From: Burkholderiaceae bacterium
GTDB taxonomy: Bacteria > Pseudomonadota > Gammaproteobacteria > Burkholderiales > Burkholderiaceae_B
NCBI GenBank assembly: GCA_023653055.1
Contig: JAMNXR010000004.1
Span: forward strand, 118,749-182,748
Length of the DNA: 64,000 nucleotides
Reading direction: 5' to 3'
This document shows, piece after piece, positions 43,692 to 53,844 of the stretch. Position 1 is the stretch's first letter. Every line of letters begins with the position of its first letter. A program made the position numbers and the translations under genes. Below the pieces are notes generated by a model, which saw only the letters and a program-made list of their open reading frames with translations, ran no database searches and had not been told where the DNA came from.

Positions 43692-46182
43692 GCTGGTAAG
43701 CACGCCAAACCTCGAGCGCACGTAAACGCTGCTTGGCAACCAGTTCGATCGCCTCCTTAATCGCGGGATCCTGCAGCATCAGTTGATCAAAGTCCTTGGC
43801 GGGTAAGCACAATACTTTGCTGTAGCCGAGGGACCTGACTTCAAAGCTTTCCGGCAAATCGTGGTTAAGTAGGTACATTTCCCCAAAAAACTCTCCAGAG
43901 CCCAGCTCCACATGCGTGCCATCGGGCAACAAAATAGTCACTGCGCCAGAAGCAACTACATACAGACCAAAGGGCGGCGCTTTTTTGCCCCAAATCAGCT
44001 GATCTGGCAAAAACAAACGCGGTGTCAACATCCTGGTCACTGCCCGCTGCGCATCGGCCGGCAAGCCACTCAATAGCGGCACACGCGCAACGAGTTCGGA
44101 AGCGTCCATTGCGATATCGAGGGGGGCATCATGATCCAAAAAAGCCCAACGTCGCGTCACTTGATCGGACAGGCTTTCATAGACTTCACCACTAATGAGC
44201 GATTGGTCAAACATTTCGCCATAACGCTCACGTTCCAACCGCCTGGCGATTCGACCAAGATAATGCTCCTGCATCCAAAGTGAATAATTGGGGTATTGCA
44301 ACGCGAGGGCTTGCAACGCCTCGCGAATTTGCGAGAGACGCTCCGCATGCAACTCCGTAATCCGCGCACACGCCTCATCTCCCAAAATTTCGGGCAGTTT
44401 CTTACCGACAAAATCTAGTAACTGTTGAGAGATCGAACGCATACACATCAGGGCGACAAAACGTTGACTCAGCTCAAAGGCAAGCCAACGCTGCACGCCA
44501 AAAATTTCATAGACCCGCATCGCTTGGCGAAACCGCCGTGGATACCGCATGGCACGCGCAGTACTTGACTCAAATCCTCTCACACCCCTTAATCGCACAG
44601 ACTCTTCAAGCCGCTCTGCACGTCCCAGCAGTCGCTCGGCCATGTTGCGATCAATGATTTGATGTTTCAACACATCAAAGTAGTGCTCATACTCTCTGCG
44701 CGCCAAAATTGTTAGTCCAAGATTGATGCGTTCATTAAGAGAAAAGTGTTCGATTTGTAGCTCTTGATCCTCCTCGATACTTTTATCAAATGCGGCATGC
44801 ACTTTTTCGCGGACAGCCGCGGAAACCTGCTCCATGCGCGCAATTTCATCCGTCTCTTGCTGAATCATTGCCGTCGCCACAATGACTGCCTGATTGCGTA
44901 ACGCACGCTCTTTTTTTGTCAGTAAATTGAGCCCCAACATCTTGATTACGGGCTGAAGAGAGATTCCGTTTATAAAGAGAGTCGCCAAAACAAAACCGGT
45001 GACCGTGATCGCGATAAATTCGCGCACCTCAACGGGCAAACTGGTGCGCTCTGTGACAGCCAACGCAAGCGCAAGTGACAAGGCTCCTCTCAAGCCACCC
45101 CACCACAACACGACTCGGAAGCGGGTGCCGATTCTGGCGCCCAAGCCCGAAAAAGAAAGTAAGGGCACCAAACCAAACACAACGATTGCACGTGCGGATA
45201 ACGTCGAAATAAAAACTAACAGCACGTAAAAAAGATGCGTCCAAGTCGCTTGCTCCATCACTTTTGGAATCAGCATCGCAGCGAACAAAAAGATCAAGGA
45301 GTTTGCCCAAAAACCAAACTGGTGCCAGGATTGCGACAACGTGACAAAAGTCGTAGGTGCCATACGGGTTCGACCTGTAGAGCCTACGACTAAACCGGCC
45401 ACCACAGTTGCCACCACGCCCGAGACATGAAGGTAATGTTCGGAGACAAAATAAGAGAGGTAGGCTACGGAGATCGTCAAAGAAATCTCCGCGGCGGGCC
45501 AGCCTCGCAGCAATGGAAAAGACAGGCAAGCTAAACGCGCAATGGCAAACCCCGTTATTCCACCGCCTATAAATAAATATAGAAAATTTTGTGATAACGA
45601 ACCAAAGCTTAATTCCGTTGAGTGTGACAATACCCCCACCAACGCTGCATACAGCGCAATTGCTGCCGCATCATTTAATAAGCTTTCACCTTCCACCAGC
45701 GTGTTAAGCCGAGGAGGTGCGCCCACCTCTTTAAAAATACCGATCACTGCGGCGGGGTCGGTCGTCGCGACGATGGCACCCAGCAACAAACACGCCACCA
45801 AACTAAAACCAGAAACTTGTGAGAGCACTGCGCCTACTAATACAGTACTGACAATAACTGCAACGACTGCCATCATTAAAATGGGCCCTAAGTCGTCTAG
45901 TAGTTTGCGCACGTTCATCGCAAGCGCCGCTTCAAACAACAGGATCGGCAGGAACACGACCAAAAAGGTCTCCGAAGAGACCTCAAACGTGCTCAATATG
46001 GTGAGGAATTCGCCTAGTACCGGGGGTGCCCATTGATGGACGTGAGAGACGTAACCCAGCACGCAGCCAGCGATAGCAAGAAATACTGAATAGGGGAGCT
46101 TGACCCGCCCTGCCAGGGGCGGCATAAAGCACACGAGGGCAAGAAGCCCCGTGAGTCCAAATACAAATGAGTTGATATCCAT
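43657..46182 (-). CDS. Na+/H+ antiporter (CPA1 type) with C-terminal cyclic-nucleotide-binding domain
   Basis: 841 aa. Residues about 1-410 form the 12-13-helix CPA1 exchanger with LFEAALAMNVRKLLDDLGPI, the ion-site run ATTDPAAVIGIFKEV, and LVEGESLLNDAAAIALYAAL. A long helical cytoplasmic region follows (about 420-690), then a cNMP-binding beta-roll (GLYVVASGAVTILLPDGTH, GSGEFFGEMYLLNHDLPESF). Cytoplasmic pH/Na homeostasis, perhaps gated by a cyclic nucleotide. The last 35 bases overlap the Nudix gene on the other strand. Confidence 0.92.
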   Translation of the reverse strand: MDINSFVFGLTGLLALVCFMPPLAGRVKLPYSVFLAIAGCVLGYVSHVHQWAPPVLGEFLTILSTFEVSSETFLVVFLPILLFEAALAMNVRKLLDDLGPILMMAVVAVIVSTVLVGAVLSQVSGFSLVACLLLGAIVATTDPAAVIGIFKEVGAPPRLNTLVEGESLLNDAAAIALYAALVGVLSHSTELSFGSLSQNFLYLFIGGGITGFAIARLACLSFPLLRGWPAAEISLTISVAYLSYFVSEHYLHVSGVVATVVAGLVVGSTGRTRMAPTTFVTLSQSWHQFGFWANSLIFLFAAMLIPKVMEQATWTHLFYVLLVFISTLSARAIVVFGLVPLLSFSGLGARIGTRFRVVLWWGGLRGALSLALALAVTERTSLPVEVREFIAITVTGFVLATLFINGISLQPVIKMLGLNLLTKKERALRNQAVIVATAMIQQETDEIARMEQVSAAVREKVHAAFDKSIEEDQELQIEHFSLNERINLGLTILARREYEHYFDVLKHQIIDRNMAERLLGRAERLEESVRLRGVRGFESSTARAMRYPRRFRQAMRVYEIFGVQRWLAFELSQRFVALMCMRSISQQLLDFVGKKLPEILGDEACARITELHAERLSQIREALQALALQYPNYSLWMQEHYLGRIARRLERERYGEMFDQSLISGEVYESLSDQVTRRWAFLDHDAPLDIAMDASELVARVPLLSGLPADAQRAVTRMLTPRLFLPDQLIWGKKAPPFGLYVVASGAVTILLPDGTHVELGSGEFFGEMYLLNHDLPESFEVRSLGYSKVLCLPAKDFDQLMLQDPAIKEAIELVAKQRLRALEVWRAYQPSPPPDVSSLQ

Positions 46183-46236
46183 ACCGTCAGATTCCGTCAG
46201 AACCTTATGGTAAGGGATGTTGAAGTATTTTTGACT

Positions 46237-47124
46237 TTAGTTTGCGAGCGCCAAGCGCATTTTCTTCATCGCAGCGACTTCGATCTGACGAATGCGCTCT
46301 GCAGAGACGCCAAATTCAGCCGCCAACTCATGAAGTGTCGCGCCGCCATCGTCTTGCAACCAGCGCGCCTGAACAATGCGACGCGAACGTGGGTCGAGTC
46401 CATCAAGCGCTCGATCCAAGCCGGCACCCCGCATTAAATCTTCTGCGCGCCGCTCAAGGACCTGCGTTGGGTCAGCTCGCCCCTCATCAGACAGGTAAGC
46501 AATCGGAGCGTAGGAATCTTCGTCATCATCCTGATTTTCGAGAGACATCTCCCGACCAGAAAGACGCACTTCCATTTCTCTGACGTCTTCGGTCCGCACG
46601 TTCAGATGCGCAGCAATTTCATCAACTTGCTTTGAGTCAAGCGTCTGACCATCTGGTCGCATGCTGCGTAAGTTAAAAAATAACTTGCGCTGCGCTTTTG
46701 TTGTCGCGACCTTCACCATGCGCCAATTGCGCACAATATATTCGTGTATCTCAGCTTTAATCCAATGGACGGCAAACGAAACCAGCCTGACGCCTCTTTC
46801 TGGATCAAAGCGTTTGACGGCCTTCATAAGGCCGACGTTACCTTCCTGAATCAGATCCGCATGCGGCAGGCCGTAGCCGAGGTATTGGCGGGCCACGGAC
46901 ACGACGAGCCTGAGGTGCGAGAGCACAAGCTCCCGCGCAGCAGAAATATCTTGCTCATCTCGTAAACGACGGGCAAGGGCACTCTCATGCTCCGGCGTTA
47001 GCACGGGCAAGCGATTGACTGTCGAAATGTAGGCCTCAATCGTTCCTAGCGAGCCAGGATTGGAAATGGCCATTGCGATTTGACTTGGTTGCAAAGTTAA
47101 AGCTGCCATATTTGTCATGAACAT
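46237..47124 (-). CDS. rpoH: RNA polymerase sigma-32 (heat-shock) factor
   Basis: 295 aa. Sigma-70 family regions 1.2, 2 and 4, with the RpoH box QRKLFFNLR at residues 145-153 that distinguishes RpoH. Region 2 shows DLIQEGNVGLMKAVKRFDPE; region 4 ends LAAEFGVSAERIRQIEVAAM. The first ATG (47124) is 5 bases after CAGGAG, so it is preferred over in-frame ATGs at 47115 and 47109. A CIRCE operator within the promoter implies HrcA repression. Confidence 0.96.
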   Translation of the reverse strand: MFMTNMAALTLQPSQIAMAISNPGSLGTIEAYISTVNRLPVLTPEHESALARRLRDEQDISAARELVLSHLRLVVSVARQYLGYGLPHADLIQEGNVGLMKAVKRFDPERGVRLVSFAVHWIKAEIHEYIVRNWRMVKVATTKAQRKLFFNLRSMRPDGQTLDSKQVDEIAAHLNVRTEDVREMEVRLSGREMSLENQDDDEDSYAPIAYLSDEGRADPTQVLERRAEDLMRGAGLDRALDGLDPRSRRIVQARWLQDDGGATLHELAAEFGVSAERIRQIEVAAMKKMRLALAN

Positions 47125-47158
47125 AGACTCCTGTTTTCGAGGCGCCTTTTGATGCTTG

Positions 47159-47188
47159 ATTTTAGCACTCGAGCGCTGCGAGTGCCAA
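47159..47188 (-). promoter_or_regulatory. rpoH promoter with embedded CIRCE (HrcA) operator
   Basis: At 47162-47188 the plus strand reads TTAGCACTC-N9-GAGTGCCAA, matching the CIRCE consensus TTAGCACTC-N9-GAGTGCTAA at 17 of 18 positions. On the rpoH strand the outer bases form TTGGCA (47188-47183) and TAAAAT (47164-47159) with an 18-base spacer, a good sigma-70 promoter. HrcA bound there would block polymerase. Confidence 0.85.
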
Positions 47189-47305
47189 TATGACGGGTTT
47201 ACAAGTCAAAAGTTCCGTAATGTTCTCCAGAGTGTTAATCTGAGGGGTAGTTTTTAGGTGGCTTTTACTCGTTTCTCGCCACATGGTTTGTCCCTGGATC
47301 TGGGT

Positions 47306-48250
47306 ATGTCCGACTTAGTCAAGTTTCTTTCCAAAATTTTGCTTGCCTGCCTACTCGTTATTGTTGTGGGCTGGTCGACTTACATCGGCGTGCGTTACTA
47401 CCACGCCGAGCAGGTGGCATATCGCTGGATTTCAGGGCTTGCAGCCAAACAGGCTGAGTGGGAAAAGAAGATTGCCGCTGAAGGCGGCAACACCCTGACG
47501 GGTTTTTTGACTCCCGATCAGCCTCGCGCCGTCTCGGGGATGGAAGGTAACTTTTCCGGGCTGACCTACGATCCGCTTCAAAAACGTCTGTTAGGCGTTG
47601 TCAACAAACCAGCTGCCATTGTTTCCATCTCGACGGACGGTCAATTGCTTGCGACCTATCCGATTAAGGGTATCTCTGATGTGAATGGTATTGTCTGGAT
47701 GGGCGGCAACCGTATTGCGCTTGTGAACGGTAAGCGCAATCGAGTGGTGCTGACAGAAATTCCCACTACGCCACAAGCCATTGATGTCACGCGCGCTTTT
47801 GCTCTGCTGTTACGTTTTGGTGAAGGTGAGGACGCCAACCAAGGCTTTAACGGCCTTGGTTACGACCTCAAACGCGATCGACTCTATATTTCCAAAGAAC
47901 ATAGCCCAAGAGCGCTTTACCGCGTGAGCGGACTAAATTATCTCCAAGCACCTGACTCGCGCGGCCTGAGGATTGAGAACATCAGCTACTGGTTAGATGA
48001 GATCCCTTTTGCTACGGACTTGTCTTCTGTAGAGGTCGATCCTGTCAACGGGCGCGTTTACCTCTTGAGTGAAGAGTCTCAAATGATTGTGCAGCTAGAT
48101 GGAGACAGCGGCCAAGGTCGCGGCATGCTTTCGCTATCTGCTAAAGGACTCAAACCGATGCCGCGCCCTGAAGGCATCGCAACAGATGATGCGGGTAATC
48201 TGTATATCGTGAGCGAACCCAACCTCTTTTACCGGCTTAAAAAGCCCTGA
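47306..48250 (+). CDS. SdiA-regulated-family-like membrane-anchored beta-propeller protein
   Basis: 314 aa from the ATG at 47306 (MSDLVKF); a GTG at 47258 is possible. One N-terminal membrane anchor (about 7-30) and a periplasmic propeller domain with FSGLTYDPLQKRLLGVVNKP, SDVNGIVWMGGNRIALV, DLSSVEVDPVNGRVYLLSEE and PEGIATDDAGNLYIVSEPNL, the pattern of the SdiA-regulated / YjiK-type family. Function unknown. Divergent from rpoH. Confidence 0.8.
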   Translation: MSDLVKFLSKILLACLLVIVVGWSTYIGVRYYHAEQVAYRWISGLAAKQAEWEKKIAAEGGNTLTGFLTPDQPRAVSGMEGNFSGLTYDPLQKRLLGVVNKPAAIVSISTDGQLLATYPIKGISDVNGIVWMGGNRIALVNGKRNRVVLTEIPTTPQAIDVTRAFALLLRFGEGEDANQGFNGLGYDLKRDRLYISKEHSPRALYRVSGLNYLQAPDSRGLRIENISYWLDEIPFATDLSSVEVDPVNGRVYLLSEESQMIVQLDGDSGQGRGMLSLSAKGLKPMPRPEGIATDDAGNLYIVSEPNLFYRLKKP

Positions 48251-48271
48251 CATTTAGCATGATGGACGATC

Positions 48272-48955
48272 ATGGCTAGACAGCCCCGGCTATATGCAGC
48301 GGGTTATACCCAACTTGTCAGCATCGAATTTTCTGAGTCCGCTCAGCGTTCCTTCCAAACATCTCCCGAGCCTCCCTATCGCGATCTGTTGACATGGCTT
48401 GGCCAAGCGGCGCTCTCCTGTCAGGTCGCCATCCATGGCTGGTCGATTAGCCCGCGTTTATTCAATATTCTCGCGACCCCCGAACACGAGGCAAGTCTAC
48501 CCGCATTGGTTCAGGCTCTCGGACGCAAGTTTGCGGCTCAGCTTCAGTCTGGGAGTGTGTTTTCAGGCCGATACCACTCTACGATTCCGCAACCCAATCT
48601 GTGGGTGTTGCCTTGCTTAATCTGGCTAGAACAGCAATCTTTACGTGAACGCTTAGTCGATGATGCCGAGACTTGGCCATGGTCCTCTGCCCGCACACAC
48701 ACCGGCTTGTCTAGCCCAACCCTCGCTTGGCTTACGCCTCATCCCGATTATTGGCGATGCGGCAATACGCCTTTTGATCGTCAAGCAAATTACCGCCGAA
48801 TATTGTCTGCGGCCCTGCCGGGGTCCTCTGAGCGGCATATTGCCTCCTCATTGCGAGGACAATGGGCGCTCGGCGACAAAGCGTTTATCGATGAACTACA
48901 AAAAACGGCGACCCGACGTGTCAGTCCGGGCGCACGCGGGCGTCCAAAAGGCTGA
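48272..48955 (+). CDS. Degenerate REP-associated tyrosine transposase (RAYT/Y1)-like protein, catalytic residues lost
   Basis: 227 aa. Aligning by eye to the Y1_Tnp/RAYT family, the start MARQPRL, the strand [23 protein letters not shown] and WPWSSARTH sit where the family has MARPLRL, xHAWxxMPNHVHLLLxP, GRYxS and YPWSSYRAH. Both HUH histidines are replaced (Leu63 and Asn65), and the catalytic-Tyr segment reads [16 protein letters not shown]. The frame is intact over its whole length, so the gene may have been kept for a DNA-binding role. A perfect 13-base inverted repeat begins 3 bases after the stop. Confidence 0.75.
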   Translation: MARQPRLYAAGYTQLVSIEFSESAQRSFQTSPEPPYRDLLTWLGQAALSCQVAIHGWSISPRLFNILATPEHEASLPALVQALGRKFAAQLQSGSVFSGRYHSTIPQPNLWVLPCLIWLEQQSLRERLVDDAETWPWSSARTHTGLSSPTLAWLTPHPDYWRCGNTPFDRQANYRRILSAALPGSSERHIASSLRGQWALGDKAFIDELQKTATRRVSPGARGRPKG

Positions 48956-48957
48956 TC

Positions 48958-49006
48958 CGTCCCCATTTAATCGTGCGTAATGAGCGGGCTCTTTTAAATG
49001 GGGACG
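48958..49006. repeat. REP-like palindrome CGTCCCCATTTAA / TTAAATGGGGACG after the RAYT-like gene
   Basis: Perfect 13-base arms at 48958-48970 and 48994-49006 with a 23-base loop, then CACCCCTTTTTATT. It abuts the RAYT-like gene 3' end and lies in the gltB leader. It may be the REP once mobilised by the RAYT ancestor, and may act as a terminator. Confidence 0.7.
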
Positions 49007-49098
49007 CACCCCTTTTTATTTTCTTGCATGCTCGGGTTTTCACGGGTATTGTTACGCCCTTGCGCTGCAACATAGCAGTCCAGTCCCTGGAGCACGAA

Positions 49099-52000
49099 AT
49101 GTCGACTTTTCCGCTAAATTTTCATCCATCCAAAGCCTCATCTGCGCCTTCCGTGCCCGCTGTCGGCCTCCCGAAAGCGCAGGGGCTCTACAACCCAGCG
49201 AATGAGCATGATGCCTGTGGTGTAGGTTTTGTTGCGCACATCAAGGGCCAGAAAAGTCACGCGATCATTGAGCAAGGCCTCAAAATTCTCGAAAACCTCG
49301 ACCACCGGGGTGCGGTCGGTGCCGACAAGCTGATGGGCGATGGTGCCGGCATTCTGATTCAGATTCCTGATGCCTTTTACCGCGAGGACCTCGCCAAGCA
49401 GGGCATCACATTGCCCGCTCCTGGCGAATACGGTGTGGCAATGGTGTTTTTGCCCAAGGAAATCGCTTCACGACTCGCCTGTGAACAAGAACTTGAGCGT
49501 TCCGTTCGTGCCGAGGGTCAAGTCGTTCTCGGCTGGCGTGACGTTCCTGTTGATGCCGATATGCCAATGTCGCCCGCTGTGCGTGCATGCGAACCCGTCA
49601 TCCGTCAGCTGTTCATTGGTCGCGGTGCCGATGTGATGGTTCCAGACGCCTTAGAGCGCAAGCTTTATGTCATCCGCAAGACTGCGAGCCACGCCATTCA
49701 GGCCATGGGACTCGCCCATGGCAAAGAATATTTCGTACCCTCCGCCTCAGTACGTACCATCGTTTACAAGGGTTTGCTGCTGGCCGATCAAGTCGGTCGC
49801 TACTATCGCGATTTAGCGGACCCACTCACTGTTTCAGCGGTTGCCTTGGTGCACCAGCGCTTTTCTACCAACACCTTCCCCGCCTGGCCGCTTGCCCACC
49901 CCTACCGCATGATTGCGCACAACGGTGAGATCAACACAGTTAAAGGCAACTTTAACTGGCTTCGCGCCCGCGAAGGCATGATGCAATCCGCCGTACTGGG
50001 TGACGACCTCAAAAAACTCTACCCGATTGTGTACGAAGGTCAATCCGATACCGCAACATTCGATAACTGTCTTGAACTCTTAGTCAACTCAGGCTATTCG
50101 CTTGCGCACGCCATGATGATGATGATTCCCGAGGCCTGGGAACAACACACGCACATGGACCCAAGTCGTCGTGCATTCTACGAATATCACGCTGCGATGA
50201 TGGAGCCTTGGGATGGTCCAGCTGCAGTCGCATTTACAGATGGCCGTCAGATTGGTGCGACGCTTGATAGAAATGGTCTGCGTCCTGCCCGCTATCTGAT
50301 CACGGATGACGATATGGTGATTATGGCCTCCGAAGCCGGCACACTCCCGATTCCAGAAAACAAAATTGTCAAAAAATGGCGCTTGCAGCCTGGCAAGATG
50401 TTCCTGATCGACCTTGAACAAGGCCGTATCATTGACGACGCCGAAATCAAGTCGCAACTTGCAAACTCTCGCCCATACCGTCAATGGATTGATCGCGTAC
50501 GCGTCAAGCTTGAGTCTTTGCCTGCACCCGCCACCTCGAAACTTCCTGTTGTCACCACAAGCTTGCTTGATCGTCAGCAAGCCTTTGGCTGGACCCAAGA
50601 AGATTTCAAGTTCGTGCTTGATGTGATGGCTGAAACAGGTGAAGAAGCGATCGGCTCAATGGGTAATGATGCACCACTTGCGGTGCTATCGAGCCGAGCA
50701 AAGCCCTTCTACAACTATTTCCGTCAGCTTTTTGCTCAGGTGACCAATCCTCCGATCGATCCGATCCGTGAACAGATGGTGATGTCCTTGGTGTCCTTCA
50801 TCGGCCCCAAGCCTAACCTGCTCGATATCAACAACGTCAATCCGCCTCTGCGCCTCGAAGTCAATCAGCCCGTGCTGGACGACAAAGAAATGGCAAGAAT
50901 CCGCGGCATCTCCGAACTGACTGGCAACAAATTCCGTAGTTTCGAACTCCATATCAGCTATCCAGCAGCTTGGGGCGCGCACGGTATTGAGGCGCGTCTC
51001 GCAGCGTTATGTGCTCGCGCAGTGGATGCTGTCAAAAGTGGTTACACCGTTCTAGTTTTAACTGATCGCAATGTCGACAGCGAGCACGTGGCCATTCCTG
51101 CACTACTTGCGACTTCAGCTGTGCATCAGCACCTCATTCGCGAAGGTCTGCGCACAAACACCGGTCTGGTTGTTGAGACTGGCTCCGCGCGCGAAGTTCA
51201 CCACTTTGCCTTGCTTGGAGGCTATGGCGCCGAAGCCATTCATCCTTTCCTGGCCATCGAAAGCATTGCTACGATCAGCAAAGATCCAGAAAAAGCAGTG
51301 AAAAACTATGTCAAAGCAATTGGCAAAGGTCTCAACAAAGTCATGTCCAAGATGGGCATCTCGACCTATATGTCTTACTGTGGCGCACAGATTTTCGAAG
51401 CCGTCGGCTTGCGTACAGATCTCGTCAGCAAATATTTCTCAGGTACGGCGAGCACAATCGAAGGCATCGGCATTTTCGAAGTAGCCGAAGAAGCACTTCG
51501 TACACATCGCGCAGCATTTAGTAACGACCCCGTGTTGGCAAATGCGCTTGAAACCGGTGGAGAATACGCATTCCGTGTGCGCGGCGAAGAGCACATGTGG
51601 ACCCCTGATTCGATCGCCAAGTTGCAGCATGCGACTCGCGCGAATAACTACAGCACTTACAAAGAGTACGCACAGCTCATCAACGACCAAAGCCGTCGCC
51701 ACATGACCTTACGCGGACTGTTTGAGTTTAAAGTCGATCCAGCCAGAGCCATCCCTCTGGATCAAGTGGAGCCTGCGAAAGAAATCGTCAAACGTTTTGC
51801 GACTGGCGCAATGTCGCTTGGCTCAATTTCAACAGAGGCGCATTCGGTACTCGCGGTTGCCATGAACCGGATTGGTGGCAAGTCCAACACCGGCGAAGGC
51901 GGTGAGGATGAGCTGCGTTATCGTAGTGAATTACGTACGGGCAAGAGTGGCATCAAAGCAGGCGCTACCTTAGCCAGCGAGCTCGGCGCAGATCGCATTG

Positions 52001-53835
52001 CTGCGGACGTACCCTTGCAAGAGGGCGACTCCATGCGCTCCAAGATCAAACAGGTTGCCTCTGGCCGTTTTGGAGTCAGCGCCGAATACCTCTCCAGCGC
52101 AGATCAAATCCAAATCAAGATGGCCCAAGGCGCCAAGCCTGGTGAGGGTGGTCAACTGCCTGGTCACAAAGTTTCCGAATACATCGCGAAGCTGCGTTGC
52201 TCAGTACCGGGCGTGGGTCTGATTTCGCCGCCGCCCCATCATGATATCTACTCAATCGAAGACTTGGCACAGCTGATTCATGATCTCAAAAACGTGAATG
52301 ATCGTGCCTCGATTTCTGTCAAGCTCGTTTCAGAAATAGGCGTGGGCACCGTGGCCGCGGGTGTGGCAAAAGCCAAGGCTGATCACGTCACCATCTCAGG
52401 ACACGACGGCGGCACCGGTGCATCACCCGTTTCCTCGATCAAACATGCCGGCACACCATGGGAACTCGGTCTTGCTGAAACACAGCAAACCCTGGTGCTC
52501 AATCAGCTGCGTAGCCGTATACGCGTACAAGCGGACGGCCAGATGAAGACAGGTCGTGACGTGGTGATTGGTGCGCTCCTCGGCGCGGATGAGTTTGGTT
52601 TTGCTACGGCACCGCTCGTCGTTGAGGGCTGCATCATGATGCGTAAATGTCACCTCAACACCTGCCCTGTCGGCGTCGCAACACAAGACCCCGTTTTGCG
52701 TCAGAAATTCCAAGGTAAACCAGAGCATGTTGTGAACTACTTCTTCTTTGTTGCAGAAGAGGTTCGCGAGATCATGGCGCAACTCGGTATCAGCAACTTT
52801 GATGACTTAGTGGGCCGCGTTGATTTGGTCGACACACGCTCTGGCATCGAGCACTGGAAAGCACACGGTCTTGACTTTACGCGCGTCTTCTACCAGCCCA
52901 CAACTGAGAGTCCTCGCCGTCAGACCGAGACGCAGGATCATGGCCTGGATGCTGCACTGGACCATCAGTTGATCGAACGCAGTCTTCCCGCGATCGAGCG
53001 CGGCGAAAAAGTCTCATTCATCGTACCGGTTCGCAACCGTAACCGTACGATTGGCGCCATGTTGTCTGGTCGCGTGGCTTCACGCTACGGCGACGAAGGC
53101 TTGCCAGATGACACGATTCACATTCAGTGCAATGGCACAGCGGGTCAAAGTTTTGGCGCCTTCCTAGCAAGTGGCATCACGCTTGATCTCGTCGGCGAAG
53201 GAAACGATTACGTTGGTAAAGGCTTGTCGGGCGGACGCATCATTGTTCGCTCTCCCAATGATTTCCGAGGTTTTGGACCCGATCACATCATTATTGGCAA
53301 CACCGTTTTGTACGGTGCGACTGGGGGCGAAGCCTATTTCAACGGCGTAGGGGGCGAACGTTTTGCGGTCCGAAACTCCGGCGCAGCAGCTGTCGTAGAA
53401 GGTACCGGTGACCATGGTTGCGAATACATGACCGGCGGAACAGTCGTGGTGCTGGGAGAAACAGGCCGTAACTTCGCAGCGGGCATGTCTGGTGGTGTCG
53501 CGTACGTCTGGGATCCTGAAGGTACTTTTGCTGAACGTTGCAATATGACGATGGTGGCGATTGAGCCTGTTTTGTCCACTGCCGTGCAAACGAAAGAGCA
53601 AGGGATCGATGTCTGGCACAGCATGACACGCAGCGGTGAGCGCGAAACAGACGAGGCGATCTTGAAGCGCTTAGTTGAAAATCATTTCCGTTACACAGGC
53701 AGTTTCCGCGCGCGAGAACTCGTCAGCAACTGGGAAAGCGCCCGCAGTAAATTCATCAAAGTCATGCCCGTTGACTACAAGCGCGCCCTCGGCGAAATGT
53801 GGCGCGCCGCAAACCCCCAGCCTAAAGCAGCTTAA
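49099..53835 (+). CDS. gltB: Glutamate synthase (NADPH) large subunit
   Basis: Transfers the amide of glutamine to 2-oxoglutarate, giving two glutamates. 1578 aa from the ATG at 49099, which has GGAG 6-9 bases upstream; the frame is open 126 bases further up, but that covers the palindrome and looks non-coding. The class II glutaminase nucleophile Cys40 in [12 protein letters not shown] implies a 39-residue propeptide. Later: FMN/2-oxoglutarate synthase domain ([26 protein letters not shown]), the Fe-S run [19 protein letters not shown], and a C-terminal GXGXG beta-helix ([28 protein letters not shown]). gltD follows 9 bases later. Confidence 0.97.
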   Translation: MSTFPLNFHPSKASSAPSVPAVGLPKAQGLYNPANEHDACGVGFVAHIKGQKSHAIIEQGLKILENLDHRGAVGADKLMGDGAGILIQIPDAFYREDLAKQGITLPAPGEYGVAMVFLPKEIASRLACEQELERSVRAEGQVVLGWRDVPVDADMPMSPAVRACEPVIRQLFIGRGADVMVPDALERKLYVIRKTASHAIQAMGLAHGKEYFVPSASVRTIVYKGLLLADQVGRYYRDLADPLTVSAVALVHQRFSTNTFPAWPLAHPYRMIAHNGEINTVKGNFNWLRAREGMMQSAVLGDDLKKLYPIVYEGQSDTATFDNCLELLVNSGYSLAHAMMMMIPEAWEQHTHMDPSRRAFYEYHAAMMEPWDGPAAVAFTDGRQIGATLDRNGLRPARYLITDDDMVIMASEAGTLPIPENKIVKKWRLQPGKMFLIDLEQGRIIDDAEIKSQLANSRPYRQWIDRVRVKLESLPAPATSKLPVVTTSLLDRQQAFGWTQEDFKFVLDVMAETGEEAIGSMGNDAPLAVLSSRAKPFYNYFRQLFAQVTNPPIDPIREQMVMSLVSFIGPKPNLLDINNVNPPLRLEVNQPVLDDKEMARIRGISELTGNKFRSFELHISYPAAWGAHGIEARLAALCARAVDAVKSGYTVLVLTDRNVDSEHVAIPALLATSAVHQHLIREGLRTNTGLVVETGSAREVHHFALLGGYGAEAIHPFLAIESIATISKDPEKAVKNYVKAIGKGLNKVMSKMGISTYMSYCGAQIFEAVGLRTDLVSKYFSGTASTIEGIGIFEVAEEALRTHRAAFSNDPVLANALETGGEYAFRVRGEEHMWTPDSIAKLQHATRANNYSTYKEYAQLINDQSRRHMTLRGLFEFKVDPARAIPLDQVEPAKEIVKRFATGAMSLGSISTEAHSVLAVAMNRIGGKSNTGEGGEDELRYRSELRTGKSGIKAGATLASELGADRIAADVPLQEGDSMRSKIKQVASGRFGVSAEYLSSADQIQIKMAQGAKPGEGGQLPGHKVSEYIAKLRCSVPGVGLISPPPHHDIYSIEDLAQLIHDLKNVNDRASISVKLVSEIGVGTVAAGVAKAKADHVTISGHDGGTGASPVSSIKHAGTPWELGLAETQQTLVLNQLRSRIRVQADGQMKTGRDVVIGALLGADEFGFATAPLVVEGCIMMRKCHLNTCPVGVATQDPVLRQKFQGKPEHVVNYFFFVAEEVREIMAQLGISNFDDLVGRVDLVDTRSGIEHWKAHGLDFTRVFYQPTTESPRRQTETQDHGLDAALDHQLIERSLPAIERGEKVSFIVPVRNRNRTIGAMLSGRVASRYGDEGLPDDTIHIQCNGTAGQSFGAFLASGITLDLVGEGNDYVGKGLSGGRIIVRSPNDFRGFGPDHIIIGNTVLYGATGGEAYFNGVGGERFAVRNSGAAAVVEGTGDHGCEYMTGGTVVVLGETGRNFAAGMSGGVAYVWDPEGTFAERCNMTMVAIEPVLSTAVQTKEQGIDVWHSMTRSGERETDEAILKRLVENHFRYTGSFRARELVSNWESARSKFIKVMPVDYKRALGEMWRAANPQPKAA

Positions 53836-53844
53836 GGAATCATC

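Noticed and set aside
48973..49098. N-terminal extension of GltB (42 residues)
   Set aside because: It overlaps the REP-like palindrome, has no ribosome site, and would lengthen the propeptide abnormally; the ATG at 49099 has GGAG and the expected distance to Cys40.
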